From Paralichthys olivaceus (lineage: Eukaryota; Chordata; Actinopteri; Pleuronectiformes; Paralichthyidae): DNA of 64,000 nucleotides. The DNA lies in the NCBI RefSeq assembly GCF_024713975.1, contig NC_091104.1:15767580-15831579 (forward strand). The letters run 5' to 3'. A program made the position numbers and the translations under genes. Of this stretch, positions 9,901 through 21,112 are shown piece after piece. A model generated the notes under the pieces. It had not been told where the DNA came from. It saw nothing but the letters and a program-made list of their open reading frames with translations, and did no database searches. Position 1 is the first letter of the stretch; each line of letters begins with the position of its first letter.

Positions 9901-12900
9901 TGTTTTGATTGTAGCAGTTGCCCCAGTCGATTACAGTGTAGCGCCTGCTGGTGTGTCGCAGCTACCCGGGACAATCTACTGGAACGATTCCAAAGGTTTT
10001 GTTAGTACAATTCATTTACAAACTCACATTTATATACATTGGGCCCTGGTGGAAAAATATGAGTAGTCATCAATAAGAAAAATACTCTTCACTGTGATTG
10101 CTTCAACTTAAAAAGCTGATTTATGTGGGATGGATCAACCTCAGCCATGTTTATTTCCATGTTCACGTAGGGATGGAGTACAGGTGTTACCCATTTCAGG
10201 TGGATCTCGTTTTGCCCTTCCTGTCTAAATCCAGGACTGAGAGAGTGATTAGTTCAGGGCTTGATGGCAGAGGTACCTCACAGACAGATCAGACTGTAGA
10301 CTGTAAGGGCCCTAACACACACTTCATGTACAAAATGATGGATACCAGCTTGTTTGTGTTTGCATGTGCTCTCGTCTGAACTCACAGGTGACGGTGGTGA
10401 GAATTCACTTTCCTCATTGTACTCAAAGTGGAGTAATCCCGTGTTCGTCCAACCTCCCATGGTAAACAATGATGACTTTTAATGCATCTGTGAACTTTTG
10501 CTTGTTTTTAGTGATTCATAATTAACTTTGTCTACAGGTGGGCGTGGACATATCAAGTGGACAAGCGGATGGACTCTCTGTGAAGATTCACAACATCCTG
10601 TTTCCATACCGCTTTTCCAAGGCCATGATTCAATCAATGAAGGCACATTTCTCTTGTTTTAAATAATTCAGACAAAATGTTTTTTGTTGGTCTTCACTGA
10701 TATATTGTAGTAACTGCTATTTTATTACCCTACAGGTTATTCATCAAGTGGATAAGAAGTTCCTTGCGTGTCTTATCAATACACAAAATGAAGAACCGGC
10801 AGCACGACCTGAAACTAAAGGTACAGACCCAAACTTCACTGTTTTGTCATTTGTTGCTTTACCGATGTTTTATATTTGTGCATCTTTACATTGAAACTAC
10901 AGAAAATCTTCTGGTGCTGGTGGATCAACATGCTGCACATGAGAGAATACGACTTGAAAATCTTGTTGCAGGTAAAAAAAATAAAACAACAATTGAGAAT
11001 TAAATGTTGGATTCAAAAGTATGTCAATGTGATGCTAGTACACAACCATATGTGCTGTTCCAGATTCCTATGAGGATGACCCAAACGCACCAGGGGAGAG
11101 ACGTCTGCGTTCGTCAAACATTTTGCCACCTCTTGAGATACATGTGACGGAAGGGGAGCTAAGGCTGCTTAGGTGAGTTTATCAACTCTACATTTTCAAC
11201 GCAAAGCCACTTGTGCCTGTAAAACCAGCAGAATAACTTAAAGGCTGATACAATTGATTTTGAGAGGATAAAGTTAAAAGTATCTATAGACAGGTCAAAC
11301 AACTGGGGATGTAGATTTTGTTTAGACCCAATGCTCATTAGCTGATGATTAACCATTAACCATCAAGATTAAAAAGTTATAATACCAATGGAATTTTTTT
11401 TAACAAGTGATCAATTTTTACAAGTGCAAAGAGCAGCATAAATAGTAGAACATGAGGATTCATTCATCACACACCTGCAGCGCTGCTCTGCCATCTCCCT
11501 CAGTCAGTAGAAATCCATTCTGCTTTTTGGCCTGATGGATCGTCAAAACAGCCAGAGTTCCAAGTTTTTAGCATCTTCGGCAGGTGAGGCATAACTTTCT
11601 GCTTTAGCTTTACACAATGTGCACGAGAGTCAACCTTGTACGTGTCCTCAGCAGTTTTCCACTTATTATTCAGAGATAGTTACAGTCTGCTGCTCAGTTT
11701 GTCAACTGTGACAACTGATGGTATTAATCAGTCAATATTCTTATTGTCGGTAAACAGTTAATGATAAACATTCCTACAACCAATAGTAAGTCATCCCTCG
11801 GGGGAAGTTAAGTCAGTATTTGATTTTCAGGAGAGAATGTTGCCAAAAACACGCGTCCTCACTATTCAGGAACTTTTTGTCTTGTTGAAGCTGTTAAGGA
11901 TCCACAGGTGTTTTTCTTACTTTTGTGTAATGATGTTGTCACTGCTTGATGGATTTACTGACTCTCCGAACTGGTTGGGGATTTAACAGCCTGCTGTCTG
12001 CTCTGTAGAACAGCCGAGACTCCCGGCAGCAGATTTTGGCAATGAGGTGAAGGATGGCAGCAGTAAAGATGACAAAAAAGGCTGGGTGCTGTGACGCAGC
12101 CTCATTTCACCCCTGTCCTAACTCAGGGCTGTAGCGTAGCACTTCAGCCCATGTCATCAGTCAGTAGTGTCATTACTCCTGTGCCTGTACTAATAGTGTA
12201 AACCAGATTTCCTGCAAGATACAGTGGAAAAAGCCTCTGTTTAATCTATTAAACTGAGGAAGAAAAGTTCCTGTTATTACCTCTATTTTTCTTGGACTCT
12301 GTTTTGTCAGAATATTATTTCAGCATGCCTCTGTCTGAGAACAGCCTGTAAAGTACTTCTGGATCGCCGGTTTCTGGATCCACTTCCAAGATCTCTGGCT
12401 GATTTGGACGGGATGGCAATGATTCTGATGCCGCTGCCTCGCACATGGGAACATTACTTTGAATTCTGTCAAACCACACAATGCAGCCTTCTTTAGAGCA
12501 CACAGCCTCTTTCTGTTCTTTACTGACTTCAGCTGACAAGTGAAACAGTTAAGAGTTTTTCCCAATCTGTGCATGTCTTACCATAACATTGATTAAAACA
12601 ACATTTCACGCATTGTTTCTCCTACAGGTCCTGTCAGCCACATTTCCAGAATCTGGGCTTGGAAGTGACATTCTCAGAGGCAGCAGATACACAAGTGTTT
12701 GTGGGGAAGGTACCACTGTGCTTTGTGGAAAGGGAGAGTAATGAGCTTAAGCGAGGGAGACCATCTGTAATTAAGCCTATAATTGAGGTAAGATGTGTGG
12801 AACCTCAGTATCCACATCATTTACGCTATCGCACACTTAGCCAAGCCAAGTGATGGTTTTACAATTTTGTTCCCTTATGTTCATCTTTTCTCTCATTCCA

Positions 12901-13526
12901 GGAGTATCTTCGAGAGCAGATTGAGGTAAGCATGAAAGTGTCTTTCTGCCTCCTAAACGTTTGTGATGCAGAAACAGTCTCACTGTTCGATAAATGGTCA
13001 AACGTATCGCTTCTTTTACTGTTTCAGTTGCTCCGCTCAGCTGGTAGAGTGAGAGGAACGTTGCCTCTCACTGTGTTGAAAGTGCTTGCCTCCATAGCAT
13101 GTCATGGTACAGTTATACTCTCCACCACAGAGTGTCTTTTTTTCTCCAGTGCTCAGCTTCAAATCTTAACACTGGTGATTTATTTACGTGTGTGCATTAA
13201 ACAGGTGCCATCAAATTCAACCACAGCCTGAGCAGCATTGAATGCAACTGCTTGGTATCATCCTTATCTACCTGCAAGCTGCCCTTCCAGTGCGCCCATG
13301 GCCGCCCCTCCATGATTCCACTTGTTGACATCCTCCATTTGGACAAAGACCAGAAGGTACTATGATGGAGTAGCACACTTTGGACTAAATTTATGATTTA
13401 AGACCTTTTACAGCCCTTATATCAGGTGGTGACTAAATATTCTTGTCTCTGCAGGAATTAAAGAAACCAAATCTCCAGAAGCTGAGAAGAATGCATAAAG
13501 CATGGGAACTATATGGCAATAGATAA
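6907..13526 (+). CDS. mlh3: DNA mismatch repair protein Mlh3 (12 coding exons, 1182 aa)
   Basis: Coding exons: 6907-9424, 10171-10272, 10388-10461, 10538-10642, 10736-10820, 10903-10971, 11064-11172, 12628-12787, 12902-12925, 13028-13106, 13205-13356, 13455-13526. Phases agree throughout and the total is 3549 nt. The N-terminal GHKL ATPase has its three motifs: [13 protein letters not shown] (about residues 24-36), VIDNGDGM (about 55-62) and [12 protein letters not shown] (about 90-101). The long central linker sits in the giant first coding exon, as in the human gene. The C-terminal domain has the [12 protein letters not shown] metal-binding endonuclease motif across exons 5-7, then [25 protein letters not shown] and QCAHGRPSM. 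Mlh3 pairs with Mlh1 as MutL-gamma, the nicking enzyme of meiotic crossover resolution and a minor mismatch-repair nuclease. All known catalytic motifs are intact. Intron 4 uses a GC donor. Confidence 0.96.
10643..10735 (+). other. mlh3: GC-AG intron in mlh3
   Basis: The conserved junction Q-S-M-K | V-I-H-Q-V-D requires the exon to end at 10642 (ATGAAG). The following bases are GCACAT, so the donor is GC, not GT. The 93-base intron ends in a normal CTACAG at 10730-10735. The nearest downstream GT (about 10655) would add 13 bases and break the frame. Confidence 0.85.
11173..12627 (+). other. mlh3: large mlh3 intron 7
   Basis: This is the longest mlh3 intron (1455 bases; most others are under 150). 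No transposon is recognised. It holds a 74-codon antisense ORF at 12315-12539, preceded on the minus strand by a pyrimidine tract ending in CAG. That ORF is treated as a finding, not as a gene. Confidence 0.6.
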
Positions 13527-13778
13527 AAGGGTGTTTATTGTATTGTGTATGTGTGTATTTTATATTAAATATTTTATTTATTGTCAGTGAAATTAAATGT
13601 AAAAAAAAATTCTAAATATGAACTTATTAAATGGCTAAAAGAGTCAGATTCCCCTGAATGCCCTGCTGTTGAATCCTTTTGTTTTGTAAAGCAACTGTAA
13701 ATTAGGGAAAGTTTAGTATTTAAATGGATATAAATACGACATTGTCATGATATGTAAGAAAACAAGAGGAAATACTAA

Positions 13779-13784
13779 AATAAA
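13779..13784 (+). terminator. poly(A) signal of mlh3
   Basis: AATAAA lies 253 bases after the mlh3 stop codon. A second AATAAA is at about 13924. The 3' UTR is AT-rich. Confidence 0.5.
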
Positions 13785-13929
13785 CACTGATGGTGTGTGA
13801 TGCATCATCAAGAAAGTAGAAAAAGGTACATTGTAGTGAATATTCCTAAACCTTTCATCACAGCCTTTTTTGTGACTGAAAATCGTTTTCATATTTTATT
13901 ATTTGTGTTAAAGAATCATCTCGAATAAA

Positions 13930-15068
13930 AAAAACTTCCATGTGATGACACAGAAGAGCAGCAACTGTGTATAAGAACCTGTTCAAGAAACAGATAAAAG
14001 AAAATGTCTAATTGGGTTAAATATGTCAAAACCTTTAATACACAGCTCAGTCAACTCGGATGGATCATAGGAGAAAACTGTTCAAACCCTCCAACTTGTT
14101 CTTCAATGGCCACATCCCAAAGTCAGGTGATCTTCAATTCAGTCACAGATTGCATTATTAAATATTAAGATGTGTTCTTCAGCGATAATAACACACTTAA
14201 CATGTGAGTGATAATGTTGGAAACTATGGAAAACACACAGGGCAGGTGCAGAGACTCTCTGAGTGGATTTCTAGTTTTCTCACTGTTGAATATGATGGAA
14301 AACTTCAGGGATCAGGAGGAAAACAACATCTTTCCTCTGTGGTGCTTTATGTTGTGATGGGAGTGAAGGATGGTGACGCTAACCCCCCACACCCCGCCCT
14401 CACAGTTCCGGGTCGTGTCACGCGAATTTTTCCGCCCCCACATGTCCAACCCCTGCTCCTCACCACCACCACCACCTCCTCCTCCTCCTCCTCCCCCCAA
14501 GTAAACAATTCAGCAGCATTTCATTATGTCTGCCAGCAGCCCTCGATCCTTATCAGAGGAAAAGACAGTGCTGATGTCTGTCTGTTGTCTGTCAGGGCAT
14601 CCATCGTGGAGGCTGCTCATTCAGGACGATTTCATGTGTGAGATATTGTCGACAAATGCTTCTGCATTTTTCAAACGGTCGTTTTAAAATGTGTTGCAAT
14701 GAAATCAGCTTGTAAACAGTGATTTTTTTCTTTTTTTTGCCAAGTCCCAGGTTTACCCTTGATTTCATGAATGCGCCAGAACATCACAGCTTTCTTCACG
14801 CAGGAAATGGTTTCATACGTTCATTTATAAATAGGCTCACGTTTCTCCCCCCACAAGAAGCTGATATTTGGGGAGGGGGCGTTTGGTTTTCGTGTGACAA
14901 TGAATTCGTGATCACATATAAGAAATGATACTAAATGAAATCAGGGGAATTCATTTCAATGTAAAGCTTTTGTTATTCCAGAATATATAGGCTAGACCTG
15001 TCAGATCTGCCCCCCCTCCTCCGTCGTGAATGGTACAGTCTTGGTTCATTCATAAAATTCTAGCAGAG
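13930..15068 (+). promoter_or_regulatory. fos upstream regulatory region
   Basis: No gene is supported in this interval. A CACC/CTCC simple tract lies at 14461-14493. A MEF2-like site TTATAAATAG at 14825-14834 sits downstream of an ETS-like GGAAAT. A CArG-like GAATATATAGG is at 14981-14991, about 90 bases upstream of the TATA box. Both could stand in for the serum response element of mammalian c-fos, but neither is a perfect CC(A/T)6GG. Roles are inferred. Confidence 0.35.
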
Positions 15069-15076
15069 CATAAAAG
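15069..15076 (+). promoter_or_regulatory. TATA-like box of fos
   Basis: CATAAAAG is followed by a GC-rich segment, and the fos ATG lies about 155 bases further on. Position and context fit the TATA box of an immediate-early gene with a start near 15100. Confidence 0.55.
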
Positions 15077-15231
15077 GAGGGGCTTTCATTCTAGTCGTCC
15101 AGTTGCCAGGTAGATACCTGGAGAACAGAGCCGCGCGCGCTCTGCCCCGCGGAAGGCCACAGTCATATTTGCCTTTGATTGGGGGCTTTGACATCTCTTT
15201 TTTTTCTCCCTCTCCTCCTCCCTCCCTCGTG

Positions 15232-17457
15232 ATGCTTCATATCAACTTGACGCCTGACATGGACGCGGTGTCGCCCACCACACGCCGGACAGAGTCTCCT
15301 CCTGCCGGGACGCTGTGCCAGAAGACGCCGCCAGAGGAGGCGAGCTCTCCAGCCTCCTCCTCAGAGAGCAGTGCAAAGGTATGAATGGATTCGTTGATCA
15401 CATATATTCAGCACTTAGCCCAGCCCCGTTTACACACGCATCTAACGACCTGTGTGTTTCTTTAATGGGACCCCCAGACTGACTGCAGACCCTCATGCTT
15501 TTTAATCTGTGGGGGTGGGGGGGGAACTGATTGATAAGATTTTAATAAACTGGCATCTATTTTTTTTAACGTCACCCCCCCACCCTCAATCCATATATTA
15601 ATGTGTATTCGAACTATACACGAGCGCAGGTGCAAATGTGACAGAATTGCACTGTGGCTCGACTTGTTATGATTCTGACGTCCTGGGACCGAAAAGATGC
15701 GAGCGTGTTGATGCAGCGGTTCATTGAGAAAAATAAAAATCCATTCAGGAGACTCCACAGCATCCCTGCGTCAGTGCTGACGTCAGACACAATGATAAAG
15801 TCAAATAGCCTATTGATCTGGAGGAAGCTATTTCTGGTCAGGTATACTTCAAGAAAACATAACACATGCAGGCTCCCCTCCGTTTTACACTCTTAACATA
15901 TGATTGGTGGGTTTAATTAATGACTGTCATTGTGAAAAATATTATTTTTAAAACAGATAGCATGGAAATATAATAATAATAATAAGAAAACAACATATTG
16001 TAATCCTCTTTGTTGATTCATTCCATTTGTTCCAGGAGGTTGGCCGAGATGTGAGCTTTCAGGACGCTCAGTTTGTGCCGACAGTCACTGCAATTTCCTC
16101 TACCCCAGATTTCCAGTGGATGGTCCAGCCTACGATCATCACATCTGTCTCCCCGTCTCTGGGTAGCAAACAAGCCAAGGAGCCGCAGAGCTCCCACCAC
16201 ACAGCACCCAAAGCAGGCAGGAGCAAGGGGAAAAATGCTGCCAGGAAGGGGAAAGCCGAGCAGGTAGGTCAGCCCGGACGATGTCTACACCTGCCACAGA
16301 CCTGTCAACAGTGTGAATTTACATTACAATCTGAATTCCTTGTGTGCAACAGTGCTATTGTGCATGCTGCTGTGGTGCCTTGAGCTGGCTGTGTGCCTTC
16401 CTTCAGCAGTCAATTTATATTCAGGTCACAGCAAGTCTGCAACAATGGTCTATTTTTAGACGCATTGCAGCGAAACATGCTTTTGCCATTTTTCAGAGGG
16501 TGAAAACGGATGTTGTGGATTAGGAGGTGGAATGGCTGGATTCTTCATGGCAATAACTGAATTATTTATTTCACATCCCAGCTCTCTCCCGAGGAGGAGG
16601 AGAAAAAGAGGATAAGGAGGGAGAGGAATAAAATGGCTGCAGCAAAGTGTCGCAACAGACGGAGGGAACTCACAGACACACTGCAAGTTGTAAGTAAACA
16701 GTGATGCATTTACTCAGCTATCATTTGCACCCACTGTTGTGTGTGTTTTTTACCATGTGGATGATTCTGGATGTCGCTCTATCTGAAGGAGACAGACAAG
16801 CTGGAGGAGGAAAAAGCAGCCCTGGAGACGGAAATAGCCAACCTGCTGAAAGAGAAGGAGCGCCTTGAATTCATCCTTGCAACACATAAACCCGCATGCC
16901 AAATGTCCGAAGAGCTGGAGGCTATTTTCCAGGAGCCCGCAGCATCCTTAGAGCTACTGCCCAGTCCAGACGAGGACAGACTTCCAGAGGATGGCACCCA
17001 GGAGGCTCCTTCGCTTCAGGACATGGACATCCCCAGCGATCCATGCACAGCCATCTCTGGGAACTCCAATATCTTGCTGTGTGCCAGTGCTGAAATCAAC
17101 ATCTGTGATCTTGAGCCCTCCCTGGACATTAAGGAGGGGCTGCTGGACGCTATGCTGCCCAGTCTGGAGGAGAAAACGCCCATGGAGACGGCTCGGTCCG
17201 TGCCAGACATAGATCTCAGCAGCTCCCTCGGGGTCTCAGACTGGGAGACCCTGTACAAGTCTGTGTCGAGCGATCTGGAGCCTCTCAGCACTCCCGTGGT
17301 GACGTCCACCCCCACCTGCAGCAGCTACCTGTCTGTGTTCACGTTTGCGTGTCCTGAGCTGGACTCTGTGCCAGAGGGGCTGGACAGCAATAAAGGTGGA
17401 GGGGGCAAAGCTGAGTCTGTTGATATCCTCAACTCTCCAACTCTCCTGGCCTTATAA
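15232..17457 (+). CDS. fos: Fos bZIP transcription factor (four coding exons, 383 aa)
   Basis: Coding exons are 15232-15378, 16036-16263, 16582-16689 and 16789-17457, all joined in phase 0 like vertebrate fos. Exon 2 carries the conserved [20 protein letters not shown] segment. Exon 3 encodes the basic region ([20 protein letters not shown], then [12 protein letters not shown]) and exon 4 begins the leucine zipper ([20 protein letters not shown]). The C-terminus has [15 protein letters not shown]-like [12 protein letters not shown] and the terminal SPTLLAL hallmark. The protein dimerises with Jun-family partners as AP-1 in the nucleus. The first 49 residues lack the usual MMFSGF-type start and are rich in Ser, Thr and Pro. 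This suggests the more diverged teleost paralogue (fosaa type), but that assignment is uncertain. An upstream in-frame extension exists only with non-ATG starts, so 15232 is chosen. Confidence 0.93.
15778..15785. promoter_or_regulatory. palindromic CRE in fos intron 1
   Basis: A perfect TGACGTCA lies 400 bases inside intron 1, with a further CTGACGTC half-palindrome at about 15675. CREs are central to induction of c-fos, normally from the proximal promoter. An intronic position is plausible for fos but untested here. Confidence 0.45.
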
Positions 17458-18068
17458 TGTACAGAGGTTTTCTGTTTGCGGGTTGCTATCTGAACAATGA
17501 ACAATGTATGCCACAGTATGATGTAACACTTGAAGGGATACATTCATGAAATGTCTCGTGTGTGACAAAGAAAACGTATAAACTTTCTCCGGACACATAG
17601 CCGATACACTGATGTAGCTAAAAGCATGGCTTTTATTTGAACAGGAGGGACTGAAAAGTTTCCGTTTTAAAAAACGCATGCAGAGAAATTCCAAATAATT
17701 TTCAAAGCTCATATATATCTGATCTGTTCCTAGATCTAAGACGTAACGTGGAATTAAATGTTACAGTATGGTTTTGTGTTTTGGTGTCAATAGTGTATTG
17801 ATTGCTGTAAATGTTGTATTTACACATACATCCATGTTGAGTACCTGCATACCTCAATGTCATCAACTGTGGTTTGAGCTCATTGTTACAATGTTGAAAG
17901 TTTTCCATGAAAACATCCAGTGCTATATATAAACTGTATATCTTATCAAGATGTAACTTATGGTTTATTTTTTTACCTTTCAGATTTTTGTTTTATTTGT
18001 TAAATTGGAAAAAATGAGTCGAATGAGCATTGATTGCTTATCTATGCTGCTGAATACTTATCAATAAA
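17458..18068 (+). terminator. fos: fos 3' UTR and poly(A) signal
   Basis: About 600 bases of AT-rich sequence follow the stop codon and end in AATAAA at 18063-18068. One ATTTA and several U-rich tracts occur (for example 17815-17822 and 17960-18000), in line with an unstable immediate-early mRNA, though classical clustered AU-rich elements are not obvious. Confidence 0.6.
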
Positions 18069-18176
18069 TCTACAGTCAGAGTGGTGCTGGTGTTTGTCTC
18101 TGAGGAATCCAATATGAAAATATTAAAATTGTATGTTAAACTTAAAGTGTTCCAGTATATTAAATCAGAATGTGCA

Positions 18177-18574
18177 GGCCCTGAGCAAATCATAAGGTTG
18201 AATTACAAAACACAACCGCAAATAAGAAAATGACAGCAAATAAGAAAAAACAACAACAAATCATGAAACACATGTGATCAGCTAAGAGCCTTGTCAATAG
18301 CAGCTACCTGCCTTTTCTGTAAGCAGTTAATGGTGTTTTTGTAAATGGTTATGTTTTGTGATTTGCCTTTGTGTTTTATTTACTGTTGTGTTTTGTTATT
18401 AGAGTTGTATTTTCTCATTTATAGTAGTATTTTCTTTTTTACTGTTGTGTTTTGTTATTTACAGTTGTGCTTTTTTTATTCACAGTAGTATTTTCTTATT
18501 CACAGTTGTGTTTTCTTATTTACTCTTGTGTTTTCTTACTTACAATTGAGTTGTGTGATTTGCTCCTCAGGGCC
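18177..18574. mobile_element. 398-bp foldback (inverted-repeat) element
   Basis: The ends are perfect 9-base inverted repeats, GGCCCTGAG at 18177-18185 and CTCAGGGCC at 18566-18574. The inverted similarity continues inward: AGCAAATCA at the left pairs with TGATTTGCT-type sequence at the right, and the A-rich left arm (CAAATAAGAAAA) pairs with the T-rich right arm (TTTTCTTATTT). The right arm is itself a degenerate tandem array of a TTATTTACAGTTGTGTTTTC-like unit. No coding capacity and no clear target duplication are seen. It looks like a non-autonomous foldback or MITE-type element. Confidence 0.65.
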
Positions 18575-18579
18575 ACCGT

Positions 18580-21086
18580 ATCATATTTTGTCACATGGTC
18601 TCACAGCATGTATCTAACGTGGACGGCAGAGTTAAGTCGAACGTGACTTTGGATTTTTAAAATGACTGATCGTTTGTGTTTGTGCGTGATGATTACTCAC
18701 AGTAGATGAGCGGTGGTGGTGCATGTTGCAGTGCAGCCTGTGGAGGCCTCCATCTGAGCCACATTGCAGCAGTAGTGCAGCCTCAGTGTATCTTGATGGG
18801 AGGAGCGGTAAGTCTTCCCCACTTCTGCCCCCACTATGTTACTTTTACATCCCTGCTGCTGCTGCTGCTGCTTACGTTTGGCTGGCATCGCCTGATTTCC
18901 GCATTCCCAAATCCTCCCAGATTGGGATCACGTTTGAAACAATCGGGCTGATGCAACGGTTCCCACTTTTTAAAATCTACTCTCGACCCTCGGCTGAGCA
19001 GAAGAAAGGACATTTGTTGCACCTGGGATCCAAGTCAGGTCGGTACAGACAAACTTCTTGATGCTTTCTTTTTTTAATGGTGAGTTTATTGGCGCGCCTC
19101 GCATCGGTCATGGCGAGCATGTAGTAGCCGTGCAGACACGGGGCAGCTCTGCGGGGACGTTTGCGCTTTTACGCTGCGTTTTTGCGCATTCCGCCACTTT
19201 TACGCGTTTCGCGGCGTTGAAAGTAAAGGTGACATCTGAGCGAACATGCCGCAGAAAAGATCGCTCCTCTTTTGTTTGCATGCTGCTCTGACATGGACCC
19301 ACGTCTTGCACAATACAGAACAAAATGTCCCTGTGTTTTAGTGCAGTGTGGTGTTTGCATTGTGCCGCAGAGTGGATCTTAAAAACACGGGGTTTTATTG
19401 ACAGACGCGTTGTAACGTTTTTCACACTGCGGCTCTGTGATGGAATCACAAAGTTACGTAAGATAAATTGTTGCCGCACTGAAGAAAAACTTCCGCTTTC
19501 AAGTTGACCAGAGGCTCCAGCTGCATGTACATGTATTCATCAAGTTCTCACACAACATGAAATAAACAGTTCTTTCCTATGAAACAGTGCAGAACACAAT
19601 GATGATACAGTTCAGTGTAAGTGAACTGATTCCTTGTATCCTCAGGCTATAATAATAATAATAAGTTAGAACCGTTCCAAGATAATGTTGAATAGCTGTT
19701 TCAATCACACTTACACCTTGAACCCTAATAAACCTAAATGGTTCTCATCATTGTGTGCAGGGGAATCCTTTTTATTCAAGATATTAGAGATTTGTGGCAT
19801 TAGGTGGTTTTGTTTTTAACTTTGGTCTAATTGTGTGTGTGTGTGGGAATCCTTTTCTTTAAATGAAATATATTTTTATTTGAGATTCAGGCGTTTAAGG
19901 TGGTTTTCGATTTAGCTCTGGCATCATTCGAATGTCAAACCACAATATAAAAGTCTGTAGCTAATTCCAAATTACCCCTACTATAAATTTCACACCAGTT
20001 GCACCAGTTTTAAAATCCAAAACGTTGCCTCTGGCTCTCATGTGACACTGGCCGGGTCGGCACATTTCCGCTCTTTCCTTTTTGACCTGCAGTTTTGGGG
20101 GGGAAGTGTAAAAATGGAAAGTTATTCTCACGTCTCCTGTAAAGTTCACAGTCTGCAGCGCTGCATATTTGACACATAAACTCTTCCCCTTAACCTCACA
20201 GGGGTCAGCAGCTCAGTTTATTTCAGTTATTAGTTTTCTAATGTCTCTGCCCGTTTATTCCTATAATGTGGGCTAAAGGGATAATTGACCTTAAATAGTC
20301 ATTTTTGGCTTTGTCATGTGGGCTGGAAATCTGCTGAGCTGTTGCAGTAATTTCCTGTGTCTTTGACTGGCTTTGCTCACACGTCCCTCATTGTCTGCAG
20401 AGATATGTTCCAAATCAAGATATTCATCAGTATCAAACTGAACAGAAATCTTTTTAGTGCAAAACACAAGAAAACAGTGCCATCTTTAAGGCTTTCATCG
20501 GGATAAACAAAAGAAAACATGTTAAATTTCAATCTTCAACACATTATTCTCTTGTTATTCTGTTGGCAGCCGTATTCCACCGACATGATGTCTCATAAGG
20601 AGAAAATCAAAGCTAATGGATATTTCTTGGCAAAGTTCAGCTTTAGCTCCCCCTGGAATTAAGAGGAATTTGTGTCTGTCTGGTTTCTACTCTGTTCATC
20701 TTTCTTTTGGCTTTTGGACATTAAGTAAGGTAAATTCTTGCCAGGACTCTTGTAAATGTTTGTATATCAATTCCAGAAAAAATAATGAAATAGCATAATG
20801 AGAGCAGCCTCAGCATCCGGCAACTTTAACAGAGCGGCCATTCATCACAGTAAAGGAAAGTCCTCCACCTGGGGAAAAAACCTTCTCGAGGCCCTTTATC
20901 AAACGGCAGGTCAAATAAAACACTTGGACGTCTATTTTTTATGGAAAATGGCTGTTTCCAACCTTCGTAACATAAACTATGCTCCCGGTGTGTTTTATAA
21001 CAAGCAGAGCAGACAGTTTTTCATGATTTTTCATTGATCTGGCTACGTTCTGAGTCTGTCTCCCATTTTCTGCCTCTGCCTCGTAG
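18580..21086. other. fos to jdp2 intergenic region / jdp2 upstream
   Basis: No coding gene is supported. A CTG repeat of five units is at about 18854-18870. A CpG-richer island at 19085-19270 is the best candidate for the jdp2 promoter and a non-coding first exon, since the jdp2 ATG exon starts after a splice acceptor at 21081-21086. The rest is AT-rich and unremarkable. Confidence 0.35.
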
Positions 21087-21112
21087 CTGTGGTCACGACC
21101 GAGTCTGACGCG

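Noticed and set aside
9656-10066. 136-codon plus-strand ORF in mlh3 intron 1
   Set aside because: It lies between two well-defined mlh3 exons, has no homology I recognise and is not needed for the conserved protein.
15103-15231. In-frame upstream extension of fos exon 1
   Set aside because: It begins at TTG, not ATG, and lies in the expected 5' UTR directly after the TATA-like box.
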